From Streptomyces bambusae (GTDB lineage Bacteria > Actinomycetota > Actinomycetes > Streptomycetales > Streptomycetaceae), in NCBI RefSeq assembly GCF_020532645.1, contig NZ_JAJAUZ010000035.1, forward strand, positions 20,830 through 84,829: a DNA stretch of 64,000 nucleotides, given 5' to 3'. The stretch's first letter is position 1. Each line of letters opens with the position of its first letter. Of the stretch, positions 50,586 through 60,787 are shown piece by piece. The notes beneath the pieces are model-generated. The model saw only the letters and a program-made list of their open reading frames with translations. It was not told where the DNA came from and ran no database searches. The position numbers were made by a program, and so were the translations under genes.

Positions 50586-50855
50586 ATGCGCACGAAGGCT
50601 TTTCGTCTCGCTCCGGCTGCCACTCTGGTGATCGCCGGTCTGCTGGTGGGCGGCCCGGTGGCCGCGGCCTCCGCCGCTCCCCAGCACTCCTCGGCAGCCG
50701 TATCGGCCCCGCAGCTGGCGCACGCCGGCAAGCACGGGCCGTACTCCAGCTCGTCCTCCTGCCAGAAGGCCGGGGAGAAGGGCAAGAAGCAGGGCAAGTG
50801 GCACAAGTACTCCTGCAAGAAGGAGCACGGCAAGTGGTACCTGTACACCTCCTGA
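50586..50855 (+). CDS. Small secreted cationic protein
   Basis: 89 aa. Signal peptide about 1-31 (TKAFRLAPAATLVIAGLLVG, ending ASAAPQ). The mature 58 residues include a Ser run and a strongly basic C-terminus with two Cys (SSSCQKAGEKGKKQGKWHKY, SCKKEHGKWYLYTS), suggesting one disulfide. No family recognised. ATG at 50586 with AAAGAGGAAC upstream. High basicity with Trp/Tyr suggests binding to the anionic cell wall or to nucleic acid, or an antimicrobial role; all are speculation. A strong bidirectional terminator follows. Confidence 0.75.
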   Translation: MRTKAFRLAPAATLVIAGLLVGGPVAAASAAPQHSSAAVSAPQLAHAGKHGPYSSSSSCQKAGEKGKKQGKWHKYSCKKEHGKWYLYTS

Positions 50856-50925
50856 CGACGGTCTTCGTGACCGCCGGCTGAAGGTGGCCCAGCCCCTGCC
50901 GCCGGAGTGCGGCCCATCCCTCACC

Positions 50926-50956
50926 GCCGGGCCCGGGAGTCTCTCCCGGGCCCGGC
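50926..50956. terminator. Bidirectional terminator
   Basis: GCCGGGCCCGGGAG, loop TCT, CTCCCGGGCCCGGC: perfect 14-bp stem between the small secreted gene and the convergent AMP-ligase gene. Confidence 0.85.
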
Positions 50957-50968
50957 CCTCTGCACTGC

Positions 50969-52690
<1,722 letters not shown>

Positions 52691-52828
52691 GGGGTTCCTC
52701 CTCGGATCGCGCGGATCGCCGGACGTGCGGGCCCGGCCGGGCCGGAGCCCCACATGATCCCGGTTCCGGGAGGCGGCTGCCAGTCCCCGCTCCGACATCC
52801 GCGCGAGGACCGGCCTGTCGTGCGGCCT

Positions 52829-54667
52829 CTACCGGCCGCGGGCGGCCGCCTGGTCGAGGGCGTCGTCCAGGGTGGTGGCGGCCATGATGAGCGACAGGTG
52901 GGTGAACGCCTGCGGGAAGTTGCCGAGTTGCTCGCCGCTGGGGCCGATCTCCTCGGAGAACAGGCCGACGTGGTTGGCGTAGGTGAGCATCTTCTCGAAG
53001 GAGAAGCGGGCCTGCCGGACCCGTCCGGCCCGCGCCAGCGCGTCGACGTAGAGGAACGTGCACAGGCTGAACGTGCCCTCGGCGCCGCGCAGTCCGTCCG
53101 GTGAGGCCTGCGGGTCGTACCGGAACACCAGGCTGTCCTCGACGAGTTCGCGGTCGATCGCGTCGAGGGTGCTCAGCCACAGCGGGTCGGTCGGGCTGAG
53201 CAGGCCCACCCGCGGGATCAGCAGCAGCGAGGCGTCCAGGACTCCGGTGCCGTAGTGCTGCACGAAGGCGCCCCGGTCCCGGCTCCAGCCCCGTTCCATG
53301 ACCTGGGCGAAGATCTCGTCGCGGGCCCGGCGCCAGTCGTCGGGGGCGGCCGGGCGGCCGAACTCCTCCGCGAGCCGCAGCCCGCGGTCGAACGCCACCC
53401 AGGACATCACGCGGCTGTACGTGAACTCCTTCGGACCGCCGCGGGTCTCCCAGATGCCCTCGTCGGGCCGGTCCCAGGCGCCGGTCAGCCAGTCCAGCAT
53501 CGAGGACACCGCCTGCCAGCCGGCGTACGTGGGCTGGGCGTCGCGCCCCTGGCCCTGCGCGAGGGCGTACAGCGACTCGCCGTAGATGTCGAGCTGCACC
53601 TGGTCGGCGGCGGCGTTGCCGACCCTGACCGGGTAGGAGCCGCGGTAGCCCTCGAAGTGGTCCAGCACCTCCTCGGGGAGCTGCGGGTCGCCGTCCACCC
53701 GGTACATGATCTGGAGCGGGTGGGCGCCCTCGCGCACGCGTGGGCCGCGCTCGGTGACCCGGTCGGTGAGCCAGTCGGTGAACGCCGTGGCCTCTTCGAC
53801 GAACCCGAGGTCGAGCAGGGCCCGTACGGACAGCGAGCCGTCCCGGATCCACGTGTACCGGTAGTCCCAGTTGCGCTCGCCGCCGACCTGTTCCGGCAGG
53901 CCGAGGGTGGCCGCGGCGATGGGGGCTCCGGTGGGCAGGTAGGTGAGCAGCTTCAGGGTGATGGCCGAGCGGTGCACCATGTCGGGCCAGCGGCCGCGGT
54001 AGCTCGTGGTGCCGACCCACTTCTGCCAGTAGTCGACGGTGGCCCAGAAGTCGGCTTCGACTCCGGTGCCGGCGGGCAGGTCCGGGGCGCTCGCTCCGGC
54101 CTCGTCGGCGGTGAACGCGGCGCCGGCCCGCTCGCCGCGCGTCAGGACGATCTCGCCGCGCACGTCGGCCTCGCCGTGGCGCTCCAGCGGGATGTTCGTC
54201 TGGAGGAAGCCGGACGTGCCCGGTGCCCGGAACTCGGCGGTGCGGCCGTCGATGCGGAGGGTGTGGGGGGCCCGGCCGAAGTCGAAGCGGGGCCGGCAGT
54301 CCAGGGTGAAGCGGACCGTGCCGCGGGTGCAGCGCACCACGCGCATCAGACTGTGACGGGCGGCCGGCCGGCCGGTGCGGTCCGGGGGCATCCAGTCGAG
54401 GAGTTCGCCGACACCGTCCGGGGACATGAACCGGGTGACCAGGACGGCCGTGTCGGGGTAGTAGAGCTGCTTGACGGTGACGTCCGTCCCGTCCACCGCC
54501 AGCCGGAACCAGCCGCCGCGCTCGTGGTCGAGCAGCCCGGAGAAGATCCCGGGCGAGTCGAACCGGGGAGCCGCGAACCAGTCCACCACGCCCCGGTTCG
54601 ACACCAGGGCGGCCGTCTGCAGGTCGCCCACGAGGCCGTGGTCGGCGATGAGCGGGTAGCGCTCCAT
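52829..54667 (-). CDS. Glycoside hydrolase family 15 protein (glucoamylase/trehalase-like)
   Basis: 612 aa, no signal peptide. N-terminal beta-sandwich (about 1-230: IADHGLVGDLQTAALVSNRG, WFAAPRFDSPGIFSGLLD), then an (alpha/alpha)6 barrel (about 255-612) with RNWDYRYTWIRDGSLSVRAL, IWETRGGPKEFTYSRVMSWV (catalytic Glu region) and SEEIGPSGEQLGNFPQAFTH (second Glu). Bacterial cytoplasmic GH15 proteins of this length include trehalases and oligosaccharide glucoamylases. ATG at 54667 with GATAGT 6 nt upstream suggests a leaderless mRNA. Confidence 0.92.
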   Translation of the reverse strand: MERYPLIADHGLVGDLQTAALVSNRGVVDWFAAPRFDSPGIFSGLLDHERGGWFRLAVDGTDVTVKQLYYPDTAVLVTRFMSPDGVGELLDWMPPDRTGRPAARHSLMRVVRCTRGTVRFTLDCRPRFDFGRAPHTLRIDGRTAEFRAPGTSGFLQTNIPLERHGEADVRGEIVLTRGERAGAAFTADEAGASAPDLPAGTGVEADFWATVDYWQKWVGTTSYRGRWPDMVHRSAITLKLLTYLPTGAPIAAATLGLPEQVGGERNWDYRYTWIRDGSLSVRALLDLGFVEEATAFTDWLTDRVTERGPRVREGAHPLQIMYRVDGDPQLPEEVLDHFEGYRGSYPVRVGNAAADQVQLDIYGESLYALAQGQGRDAQPTYAGWQAVSSMLDWLTGAWDRPDEGIWETRGGPKEFTYSRVMSWVAFDRGLRLAEEFGRPAAPDDWRRARDEIFAQVMERGWSRDRGAFVQHYGTGVLDASLLLIPRVGLLSPTDPLWLSTLDAIDRELVEDSLVFRYDPQASPDGLRGAEGTFSLCTFLYVDALARAGRVRQARFSFEKMLTYANHVGLFSEEIGPSGEQLGNFPQAFTHLSLIMAATTLDDALDQAAARGR

Positions 54668-54673
54668 GCGTCC

Positions 54674-54679
54674 ACTATC
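54674..54679 (-). promoter_or_regulatory. -10 element (GATAGT) for a leaderless GH15 transcript
   Basis: Minus-strand GATAGT ends 6 nt before the ATG at 54667. Confidence 0.45.
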
Positions 54680-54764
54680 GGCCAGCGGCCGCACCCCGGC
54701 GATCCGGCGGTGGCCGTGGCCGCAAACCGCCTCCCGGTCACCGGAGTCGGTGGATCATCATGTC

Positions 54765-54830
54765 GGGTGCGGGTGCGGGTGCGCGGTGCGCGGTGCGCGG
54801 TGGGCACGGGGTGACGGGGTGACGGGGGCG
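54765..54830 (+). repeat. Clustered short direct repeats upstream of the TPR-CHAT gene
   Basis: GTGCGG(G) three times, then GCGCGGT three times, then GGGTGACG twice, filling the 65 bp before the CHAT start. They could be iterated binding sites or slippage-prone DNA. Confidence 0.6.
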
Positions 54831-54832
54831 GG

Positions 54833-57800
54833 ATGGTGGAAGGGACCGGCTGGGCGGAGGCGGACCGGCTGTCGGCGGCGCTGGAGGAGCGCCTGGAGGC
54901 GTTCTGGATGCGCGGGGACGCCGCGGCCGTGACGGATCCGGCCGCCGTGGCGGAGGCCACCGGGCTGCGGCTGCTGGTGCTGCGCTCCCCGCTGCCGGCC
55001 GCCGGGGCGGAGCCGGACCGGGACGCGCTCTACCTCCTCGACCTGGCGGCCCTCTACCGGGCGGCCTGCCTGCACTTCGCCCGGTGCCTGGTGCTGGGGC
55101 CGGGGAGCGAGCAGGCGCAGCCGGACGCCGAGCTGACGTTCGCCCTGTTCTCGTTCGTCGGCCGGTTCGCTCCGGAGGAGGTGCCGGAGCAGATCCGGGA
55201 GCACGTGGCCGCCGTGGACCTGCCGGTCCCCCGGGACGTGGCGGCGCTGGTGGCCGACGGGCTGGAGCTGCTCGCCCGCTGGACGGCCGTCGGCGACCCC
55301 GCGGCGCTGGAGGCGTCGGCCGACCGGTGGCGGGAACTGCTCGACGTGCTGCCGGAGGGCCACCCGGCCGTGGCGACCATGCTGTCGAACCTCTCCTTCG
55401 CGCTGCGCTCCCGGTACCTGGTGCACGGCCGGGACGCGGATCTGGAGGAGGCCGCGGAGGCCGGCCGGGCCGCGGTCCGGCTGGCCCGCCCGGACGACCC
55501 CGAGCGGGCGCTGTACCTCACCAACCTGTCCGGGGCGCTCACCGCCCGGTTCGGGCTGCGCAGACTCCGGGCCGACCTCGACGAGGCCGTCGAGGCGGGC
55601 CGCGAGTCGGTGCGGGCCGCACCCGAGCCGCAGGCGCTGCTGCATTCCAACACGGGCCTGGCCCTGCTGTTGCGGTACGAGCAGGACGCAGATCCCGCGG
55701 ACCTGGCGGAGGCCGTCGAGGCGCTGCGCCGTGCGGCCGGGCTCGCCGCCCCGGACGATCCGCAGCGCGCCTCCTACCTGTCGAACCTCGGGCAGGCGTA
55801 CGACCAGCGGTTCCTGCTGTCCGGCGACCCGGCCGACCTCGACGGCGCGGTCGACGCGGCGATCCGGTCGGTGGTGGCCTGCCCGCCGGGCCACCCGGCC
55901 CGGCCCGGCCTCCAGGCCTCGCTGGGCAACGTACTGCGGTCCAAGGCCCGGCACACGGGTGCGGCCGCCGACCTCGATGCGGCGGTGGACGCGGTGCGGC
56001 GGGCGCTGGCGGCAATGACCGCCGGTTCGCCGGCGCGGCCGGTACTGCTCCGCTCGCTGGGCGATGCGCTGAAGCTGCGGTTCGAGCACGGGTGGGTGGC
56101 CGCCGACATCGACGAGGCGGTCGGGGTGCTGCGGGAGCGGCTGGACCTGTGTACCCGGCGGGGCGACGACGCGGACACCGCGGTGGCCGCCTACGACCTG
56201 GGCCACGCCCTGCTGAGCCGGCACCGGCACACCGCGGATCCGGCCGACGCGGACGCCGCCGTGGCGGCCGCCCGGCTGAGCGTACGGGTCCGGGCCGGCG
56301 CGGCCGGCTCCGACCGGGGCGTGCCGCTGTGCCTGCTGGGCGAGGCGCTGTCCGCACGCCATCGGCTGACCGGCGCGGCGGCCGACAACGAGGAGGCGGT
56401 CGCCGCGCTGACCGAGGCGTGCGCGCTGCTCGCCGGCTACCATCCGGCGGCTCGGGCCAAGTGCCACTCGGAACTCGGCCACGCCCTCGCCCACCGCTTC
56501 GAGCGCACCGACGAACCGGCCGACGTGGACGCGGCGCTGGCGGCGTACCGGACCGCCGTCGAGGTCGGTCCGGACCGGTCGGAGATCGCGGTCGACGCCT
56601 CGCACGTGGGCGGCCAGTACCTGCGGCGGTTCGGACGCACCGGCAATGCCGACGACCTCGCACAGGCCCTGGACTGGCACCGCCGGGCGGCCCGTTCCCT
56701 GCGCGGCGACCGGGACCGGCACGCGCCCCAGGTGCTGCTCAACCTCGGGCGGGCCCTCCAGACGGCGTATGAGCAGTCCGGTGAGACGGCCCTGCTCGAC
56801 GAGGCGGTGCAGCGGATGGAGGCGGCGGTGCCGGCGGGCGGCCCGCAGGGCCCGGCGGACGCGGTCGGACTGTCCAGCCTGGGGGCGCTGCTGACCCGGC
56901 GGGCCGAGCGGTCCGGGGTGCCGGCGGACCTGGACCGGGCGGTCGGCCTGACCCGCCGGGCCGCCGCCGCACTCCCCGAGGGGCACCCGGAGCGGGCGGT
57001 CCATCTGACCAACCTGAGCAGTTCCCTCCTCGCCCGCTACAAGCGGACCGGGGCGCGGGCCGACGTGGAAGAGGCCGTACGGGTCTGCCGGCAGGCCGTC
57101 GAGATCGCCTCCCGCACCGACCGGGCCCAGCTCGCCGTCCCGTTGACGAACCTGGGGAGCGCCCTGCTGCGGCGGTACGAGGCGTCGGGGGCCCGGCCGG
57201 ATCTGGAGGAGGCCGTCGAGGCGAACCGGGCGGCGGTCCGGGCGGTGCCCGCCGGGAGCGCGGACGGGCCGACGTACCGGAACAACCTGTGCATCACGCT
57301 GCTCGGCCTCGCGGAGCGGACCGGCGAGGCGCGCTGGCTGGACGAGGCCGTCGCGGCCGGGCGGGAGGCGTTGGCCGCCGAGCCCGCGGGGCACCCGCTG
57401 CGGCCGACCCTGCTGTCGAACCTGGCGATGGCCCTGCTCGGCCGGCACCGTCGCGGTCGCGACCGGGCCGACCGGGAGGAGGCGCTGACCCATCTGCGGG
57501 CGGCGGTGGCCGGTCTGCCGGAGGCGCATCCCCTGCGCGCCAAGTACCTGGCGAACCTGTCGCGGGCGCTGCGCGACCGGTTCACGGTCGAGCACCTGCC
57601 CCAGGACCCGGGCGACCTGCTCGACGCCGTGCCGCAGCTGGTCCTCGGCCGGGGCGCGCGGCGCCGGTTCGCGGGGGCGTACCCGGACCTCGTCGAGGCG
57701 ATCGGGGCGGCCGAGGAGTCGGTGCGGCTCACGCCGGTGGACGATCTCCAGCGGGCCGCGCACGTGTCCCAGCTCGCCTGGCTGCTGGTCGTGCGTGCCG

Positions 57801-59530
57801 TGCTCGGCCGCAGCCGGTCGGCCCTGCGCCGGGCGTTCGGGTACTACCGGGAGGCCACGGAGCTGGCGACCGCGCCGGTGAAGATCCGGTTCCGGGCGGC
57901 CCGGGCCTGGGGGGTGGCCGCTCTGGGCACGGAGCAGTGGGGGCAGGCGCTGGACGCCCACCGGGCAGCGGTCGCCGAACTCCCCCTGCTGGCCTGGCAC
58001 GGCCTGGACCGCGCCGACCGGCTCGACGCCCTGGGGCGGGCGGCCGGCGTGGCGGGGGACGCGGCGGCGGTGGCGCTGACCGCCGGCCGTCCCGAGGAGG
58101 CCCTGCAGTTGCTGGAGCAGGGCCGCGGGGTGCTGCTGGCGCAGGCGCTGGAGGCCCGCGACGACCTGTCCCGGCTGCGCGAGCAGGCGCCCGCGCTGGC
58201 GGCCAGGATGGGCGAGGTGCGGGCCCTGCTGGATGCCGCGGAGGACCCGGGTGCCGAGCTGCCGGGCGATCCGGCCGCGGCCGAGCGGCGCCGCGACCTG
58301 GCGACGGAGATGGACGCTCTGCTGGCCGAGGCCCGGGCGCTGCCCGGTCTCTCGGACTTCCTGCGGCCGCCCGACCCGCGGCGGCTGCTCTCGGCGGCGG
58401 CCGGCGGTCCCGTGGTGGTGGTGAACACCAGTGCGCTGCGCTGTGACGCTCTGATCGTCACGCGGGCCGGGCTGCGCACCGTACCGCTGCCGGACCTCCG
58501 GCTGGAGGGCCCGGGCGGAGTCACCGAGCGCGCTGCGGCACTGCTGGACGCGCTGGCGGCGGCGGGCGGCTCCCCGACGGCGGCCTGGCGTGCCCAGCGG
58601 GTGCTGACCGGCACCCTGGGCTGGCTGTGGGACGCGGTGGCGGCGCCGGTCGTGGCGGAACTCGCCTCCGTAGCGGGCCCGCCGTCGGACCCGTCCGTTC
58701 CGCCCCGGCTGTGGTGGTGCCCCACGGGTCTGCTGTCCCTGCTGCCGCTGCATGCGGCGGGGCATTACGGGCCGGGCGGCGGGGACGCCGGGCCGGGGCC
58801 GTCGCTGCCGGGGCCGCGGAACCTGCCGGACCGGTACGTGTGCTCGTACACGACCACGCTCCGCGCGCTGGTGGCGGCGCGGTCCGGTGGCACCGCCGGG
58901 CCGCGCTCCGGGGCGCCGGGGACGGGCGGCCGGCTGCTGGCCGTCGACGCTTCGCACTCCCCCGGTCTGCCGGTGCTGCCGCACGCCCGGGAGGAGGCGG
59001 GGAGGGTGGCGGGCCGGGTGCCCGGGGCGACGCTGCTGGCCGGGGAGGGCGCCTCGCGGCGGGCGGTGCTGGACGCACTGCCGGACCACGGCTTCCTGCA
59101 CTTCTCGGGGCACGGCAGCCAGGATCCGGCCGACTCGGCCGGCGGGGCGCTGTACTGCCACGACCATGCCGGGGCGGGCCCGTTGACGGCGTCGGACATC
59201 GCACGGCTGCGGCTGTCGGGGGCCCGGCTGGCGTTCCTGTCGGCGTGCGAGACGGCGCGCGGCTCGGCGGGGCTGCCCGACGAGGCGGTGCACCTGGCCG
59301 GGGCGCTGCAACTGGCGGGGTTCGGCCACGTGGTGGCGGCGCAGTGGGTGGTCGGGGACGCGAGCGCGCTGCGCGCGGTGGCGGAGTTCTACGAGGGGCT
59401 GGCCCTGCCGGGGGCCGCGGGCCTGGATGCGGACCGGGCGGCGCGGGCGCTGCACGCGGCGGTGCAGGGGCTGCGGGAGGCCGGGGAGCACCCGCTGTGG
59501 TGGGCCGCGTATGTGCACACGGGGCCGTGA
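54833..59530 (+). CDS. TPR-CHAT protease (caspase-like), very large
   Basis: 1565 aa. Residues about 170-1080 hold many TPR-like repeats of about 45 residues (e.g. LYLTNLSGALTARFGLRRLR, ADLDEAVEAGRESVRAAP), each ending with an aspartate-led helix. Residues about 1210-1565 form a CHAT domain of the caspase/separase clan: FLHFSGHGSQ with His1427 and LAFLSACETARGS with Cys1472 are the catalytic dyad; FGHVVAAQWVVGD follows as usual. CHAT proteases act in type III-E CRISPR (Craspase) and other stress or defence systems, cutting a protein after activation. No CRISPR or gasdermin gene is nearby. ATG at 54833 directly follows a G-rich run. No signal peptide. It is monocistronic and ends in a hairpin. 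Confidence 0.9.
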   Translation: MVEGTGWAEADRLSAALEERLEAFWMRGDAAAVTDPAAVAEATGLRLLVLRSPLPAAGAEPDRDALYLLDLAALYRAACLHFARCLVLGPGSEQAQPDAELTFALFSFVGRFAPEEVPEQIREHVAAVDLPVPRDVAALVADGLELLARWTAVGDPAALEASADRWRELLDVLPEGHPAVATMLSNLSFALRSRYLVHGRDADLEEAAEAGRAAVRLARPDDPERALYLTNLSGALTARFGLRRLRADLDEAVEAGRESVRAAPEPQALLHSNTGLALLLRYEQDADPADLAEAVEALRRAAGLAAPDDPQRASYLSNLGQAYDQRFLLSGDPADLDGAVDAAIRSVVACPPGHPARPGLQASLGNVLRSKARHTGAAADLDAAVDAVRRALAAMTAGSPARPVLLRSLGDALKLRFEHGWVAADIDEAVGVLRERLDLCTRRGDDADTAVAAYDLGHALLSRHRHTADPADADAAVAAARLSVRVRAGAAGSDRGVPLCLLGEALSARHRLTGAAADNEEAVAALTEACALLAGYHPAARAKCHSELGHALAHRFERTDEPADVDAALAAYRTAVEVGPDRSEIAVDASHVGGQYLRRFGRTGNADDLAQALDWHRRAARSLRGDRDRHAPQVLLNLGRALQTAYEQSGETALLDEAVQRMEAAVPAGGPQGPADAVGLSSLGALLTRRAERSGVPADLDRAVGLTRRAAAALPEGHPERAVHLTNLSSSLLARYKRTGARADVEEAVRVCRQAVEIASRTDRAQLAVPLTNLGSALLRRYEASGARPDLEEAVEANRAAVRAVPAGSADGPTYRNNLCITLLGLAERTGEARWLDEAVAAGREALAAEPAGHPLRPTLLSNLAMALLGRHRRGRDRADREEALTHLRAAVAGLPEAHPLRAKYLANLSRALRDRFTVEHLPQDPGDLLDAVPQLVLGRGARRRFAGAYPDLVEAIGAAEESVRLTPVDDLQRAAHVSQLAWLLVVRAVLGRSRSALRRAFGYYREATELATAPVKIRFRAARAWGVAALGTEQWGQALDAHRAAVAELPLLAWHGLDRADRLDALGRAAGVAGDAAAVALTAGRPEEALQLLEQGRGVLLAQALEARDDLSRLREQAPALAARMGEVRALLDAAEDPGAELPGDPAAAERRRDLATEMDALLAEARALPGLSDFLRPPDPRRLLSAAAGGPVVVVNTSALRCDALIVTRAGLRTVPLPDLRLEGPGGVTERAAALLDALAAAGGSPTAAWRAQRVLTGTLGWLWDAVAAPVVAELASVAGPPSDPSVPPRLWWCPTGLLSLLPLHAAGHYGPGGGDAGPGPSLPGPRNLPDRYVCSYTTTLRALVAARSGGTAGPRSGAPGTGGRLLAVDASHSPGLPVLPHAREEAGRVAGRVPGATLLAGEGASRRAVLDALPDHGFLHFSGHGSQDPADSAGGALYCHDHAGAGPLTASDIARLRLSGARLAFLSACETARGSAGLPDEAVHLAGALQLAGFGHVVAAQWVVGDASALRAVAEFYEGLALPGAAGLDADRAARALHAAVQGLREAGEHPLWWAAYVHTGP

Positions 59531-59540
59531 CGGCCCCGTG
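59518..59540 (+). terminator. Terminator overlapping the CHAT stop
   Basis: CACGGGGCCG-TGA-CGGCCCCGTG: perfect 10-bp stem whose loop is the stop codon. Confidence 0.7.
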
Positions 59541-59554
59541 CGGGCGGCGGGAGG

Positions 59555-59836
59555 TCAGTCGAGGTCGTGGTGGTAGACGCCGGCGGAGGCGTCGGCGAAG
59601 AGGGTGAACTGGACGCGGGCCGGCCCGCCGGATGCGGCGGGCGCCTCGGCGCCGTCGTCGGGGTCCATCTCCACCGGCTCGGCGTCGACGAGGACGTACT
59701 CGCCGTAGCCCTCGAAGTCCCCGGGGCTGTCGGCGACTCCGATGTGGATGGGGGTCTCGTCGGGGAGCCCGGCCAGCGCCTGGCGGAGCCGGCCCGCGGT
59801 CCACACCTGCGGCTGGTGCTCGAACGTGTCTGCCAT
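59555..59836 (-). CDS. Small acidic protein (DUF6225-like)
   Basis: 93 aa, acidic, cytoplasmic. Blocks QVWTAGRLRQALAGLPDETP, IHIGVADSPGDFEGYGEYVL and VQFTLFADASAGVYHH agree, from memory, with the actinobacterial DUF6225 family; function unknown. ATG at 59836. It converges on the CHAT gene with 24 bp between stops. Could be a regulator or antidote by position only. Confidence 0.65.
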   Translation of the reverse strand: MADTFEHQPQVWTAGRLRQALAGLPDETPIHIGVADSPGDFEGYGEYVLVDAEPVEMDPDDGAEAPAASGGPARVQFTLFADASAGVYHHDLD

Positions 59837-59891
59837 GCGCCGACAGTAGAGGCCGCGGGGACCGCCCCGGCCGCGCCGCGCCGGGGGGCGG

Positions 59892-59930
59892 GTGCGAGGA
59901 CGGCCGCGGGTCCCGCGGCCGTCCTCGCAC
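59892..59930 (-). terminator. Terminator after methyltransferase gene
   Basis: GTGCGAGGACGGCCGCGGG-T-CCCGCGGCCGTCCTCGCAC: perfect 19-bp arms, 5 bp beyond the minus-strand stop. Confidence 0.88.
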
Positions 59931-59935
59931 GGTGT

Positions 59936-60727
59936 TCACTCCGGCCGGGACTCCGGCACCGTGACGCGGATCTTGGACTGGCCGTGGTCCAGGAGTTCCC
60001 AGTCGTCCATGAAGCGGGCGGTGAGGCCGTGCCGGGCGGCGAGGTCGATCAGGGTCCGGGTGCGGTAGTAGAAGTCCTCGCGCAGGACCTGGTGTTCCTC
60101 GCCCTCGGTGCGGTCGAAGGTGAAGTCGAAGAAGCCGCCGGGGGCCAGGATCCGGGCGACGTGGGCGAGGCACTCGTCGATGATCTCGATCGGCGAGTGC
60201 GAGAACACGCTGTGCGCGTGCACCACGTCGAAGTGCGCCTCGGGCAGGAAGTCGAGGGTGAGGTTCCTGGTGAGGGTGAGGTGCGGGAGTTTCTCCTGGA
60301 GTCCCTGCCGGGTGAGGGTCTCCTTGGCGGAGATGAGGATGTCGGGCGAGATGTCGATGCCGTAGTAGTGCCCGGTGTCGAGGTGTTCGATGAAGCGCCA
60401 GCCGGCCCGCAGGTTGCCGCAGCCGATGTCGAGCATCCGGTGTTCGGGGGCCAGGCCGTGTCCGACGAGGTAGTCGAACTGCATCCGGCCGAGCGCGAGC
60501 CAGCGGTCGTGGGTCTGGCTGCCGACGGCCGCCTCGGGGTTGCGGGCGGTGTCGGAGGCCATGACCGCGCGGTAGTAGCCGACGTGGTCGGGGTGCTTGA
60601 CGCGCAGCCAGGTGTCCCGGGCGGCCCTGCGGACGTACGGGGCGATGCGGCGGGGGTTGCGGACCGCGTAACGGACCTTGTGGGTCAGGGTGGTGCGGTT
60701 GGCGATGAGGTTCTTCTTGCCGGCCAT
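59936..60727 (-). CDS. Class I SAM-dependent methyltransferase
   Basis: 263 aa. A basic N-terminal extension (about 1-60, LTHKVRYAVRNPRRIAPYVR) precedes the Rossmann core: motif I MLDIGCGNLRAGW (about 97-109), YYGIDISPDILISAKETL, motif III region FDVVHAHSVFSHSP and ILAPGGFFDFTF. The HSVFSHSP string is shared with methyltransferases linked to glycan or lipid modification. Target unknown. ATG at 60727 with CGGAGGAACTCC upstream. It lies downstream of the ABC operon on the same strand, 60 bp away, and may be partly cotranscribed. Confidence 0.87.
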   Translation of the reverse strand: MAGKKNLIANRTTLTHKVRYAVRNPRRIAPYVRRAARDTWLRVKHPDHVGYYRAVMASDTARNPEAAVGSQTHDRWLALGRMQFDYLVGHGLAPEHRMLDIGCGNLRAGWRFIEHLDTGHYYGIDISPDILISAKETLTRQGLQEKLPHLTLTRNLTLDFLPEAHFDVVHAHSVFSHSPIEIIDECLAHVARILAPGGFFDFTFDRTEGEEHQVLREDFYYRTRTLIDLAARHGLTARFMDDWELLDHGQSKIRVTVPESRPE

Positions 60728-60787
60728 GCGGAGTTCCTCCGGAGGGATCGGGCGGTGCGGGTGCGGGGTCGGGGGGCCTCGGCGGGC

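Noticed and set aside
54758..59518. 1586-codon open frame antisense to the TPR-CHAT gene
   Set aside because: Composition is Arg/Pro/Gly-rich with no motif; the sense frame has clear TPR and CHAT signatures. Long antisense frames are expected at this G+C.
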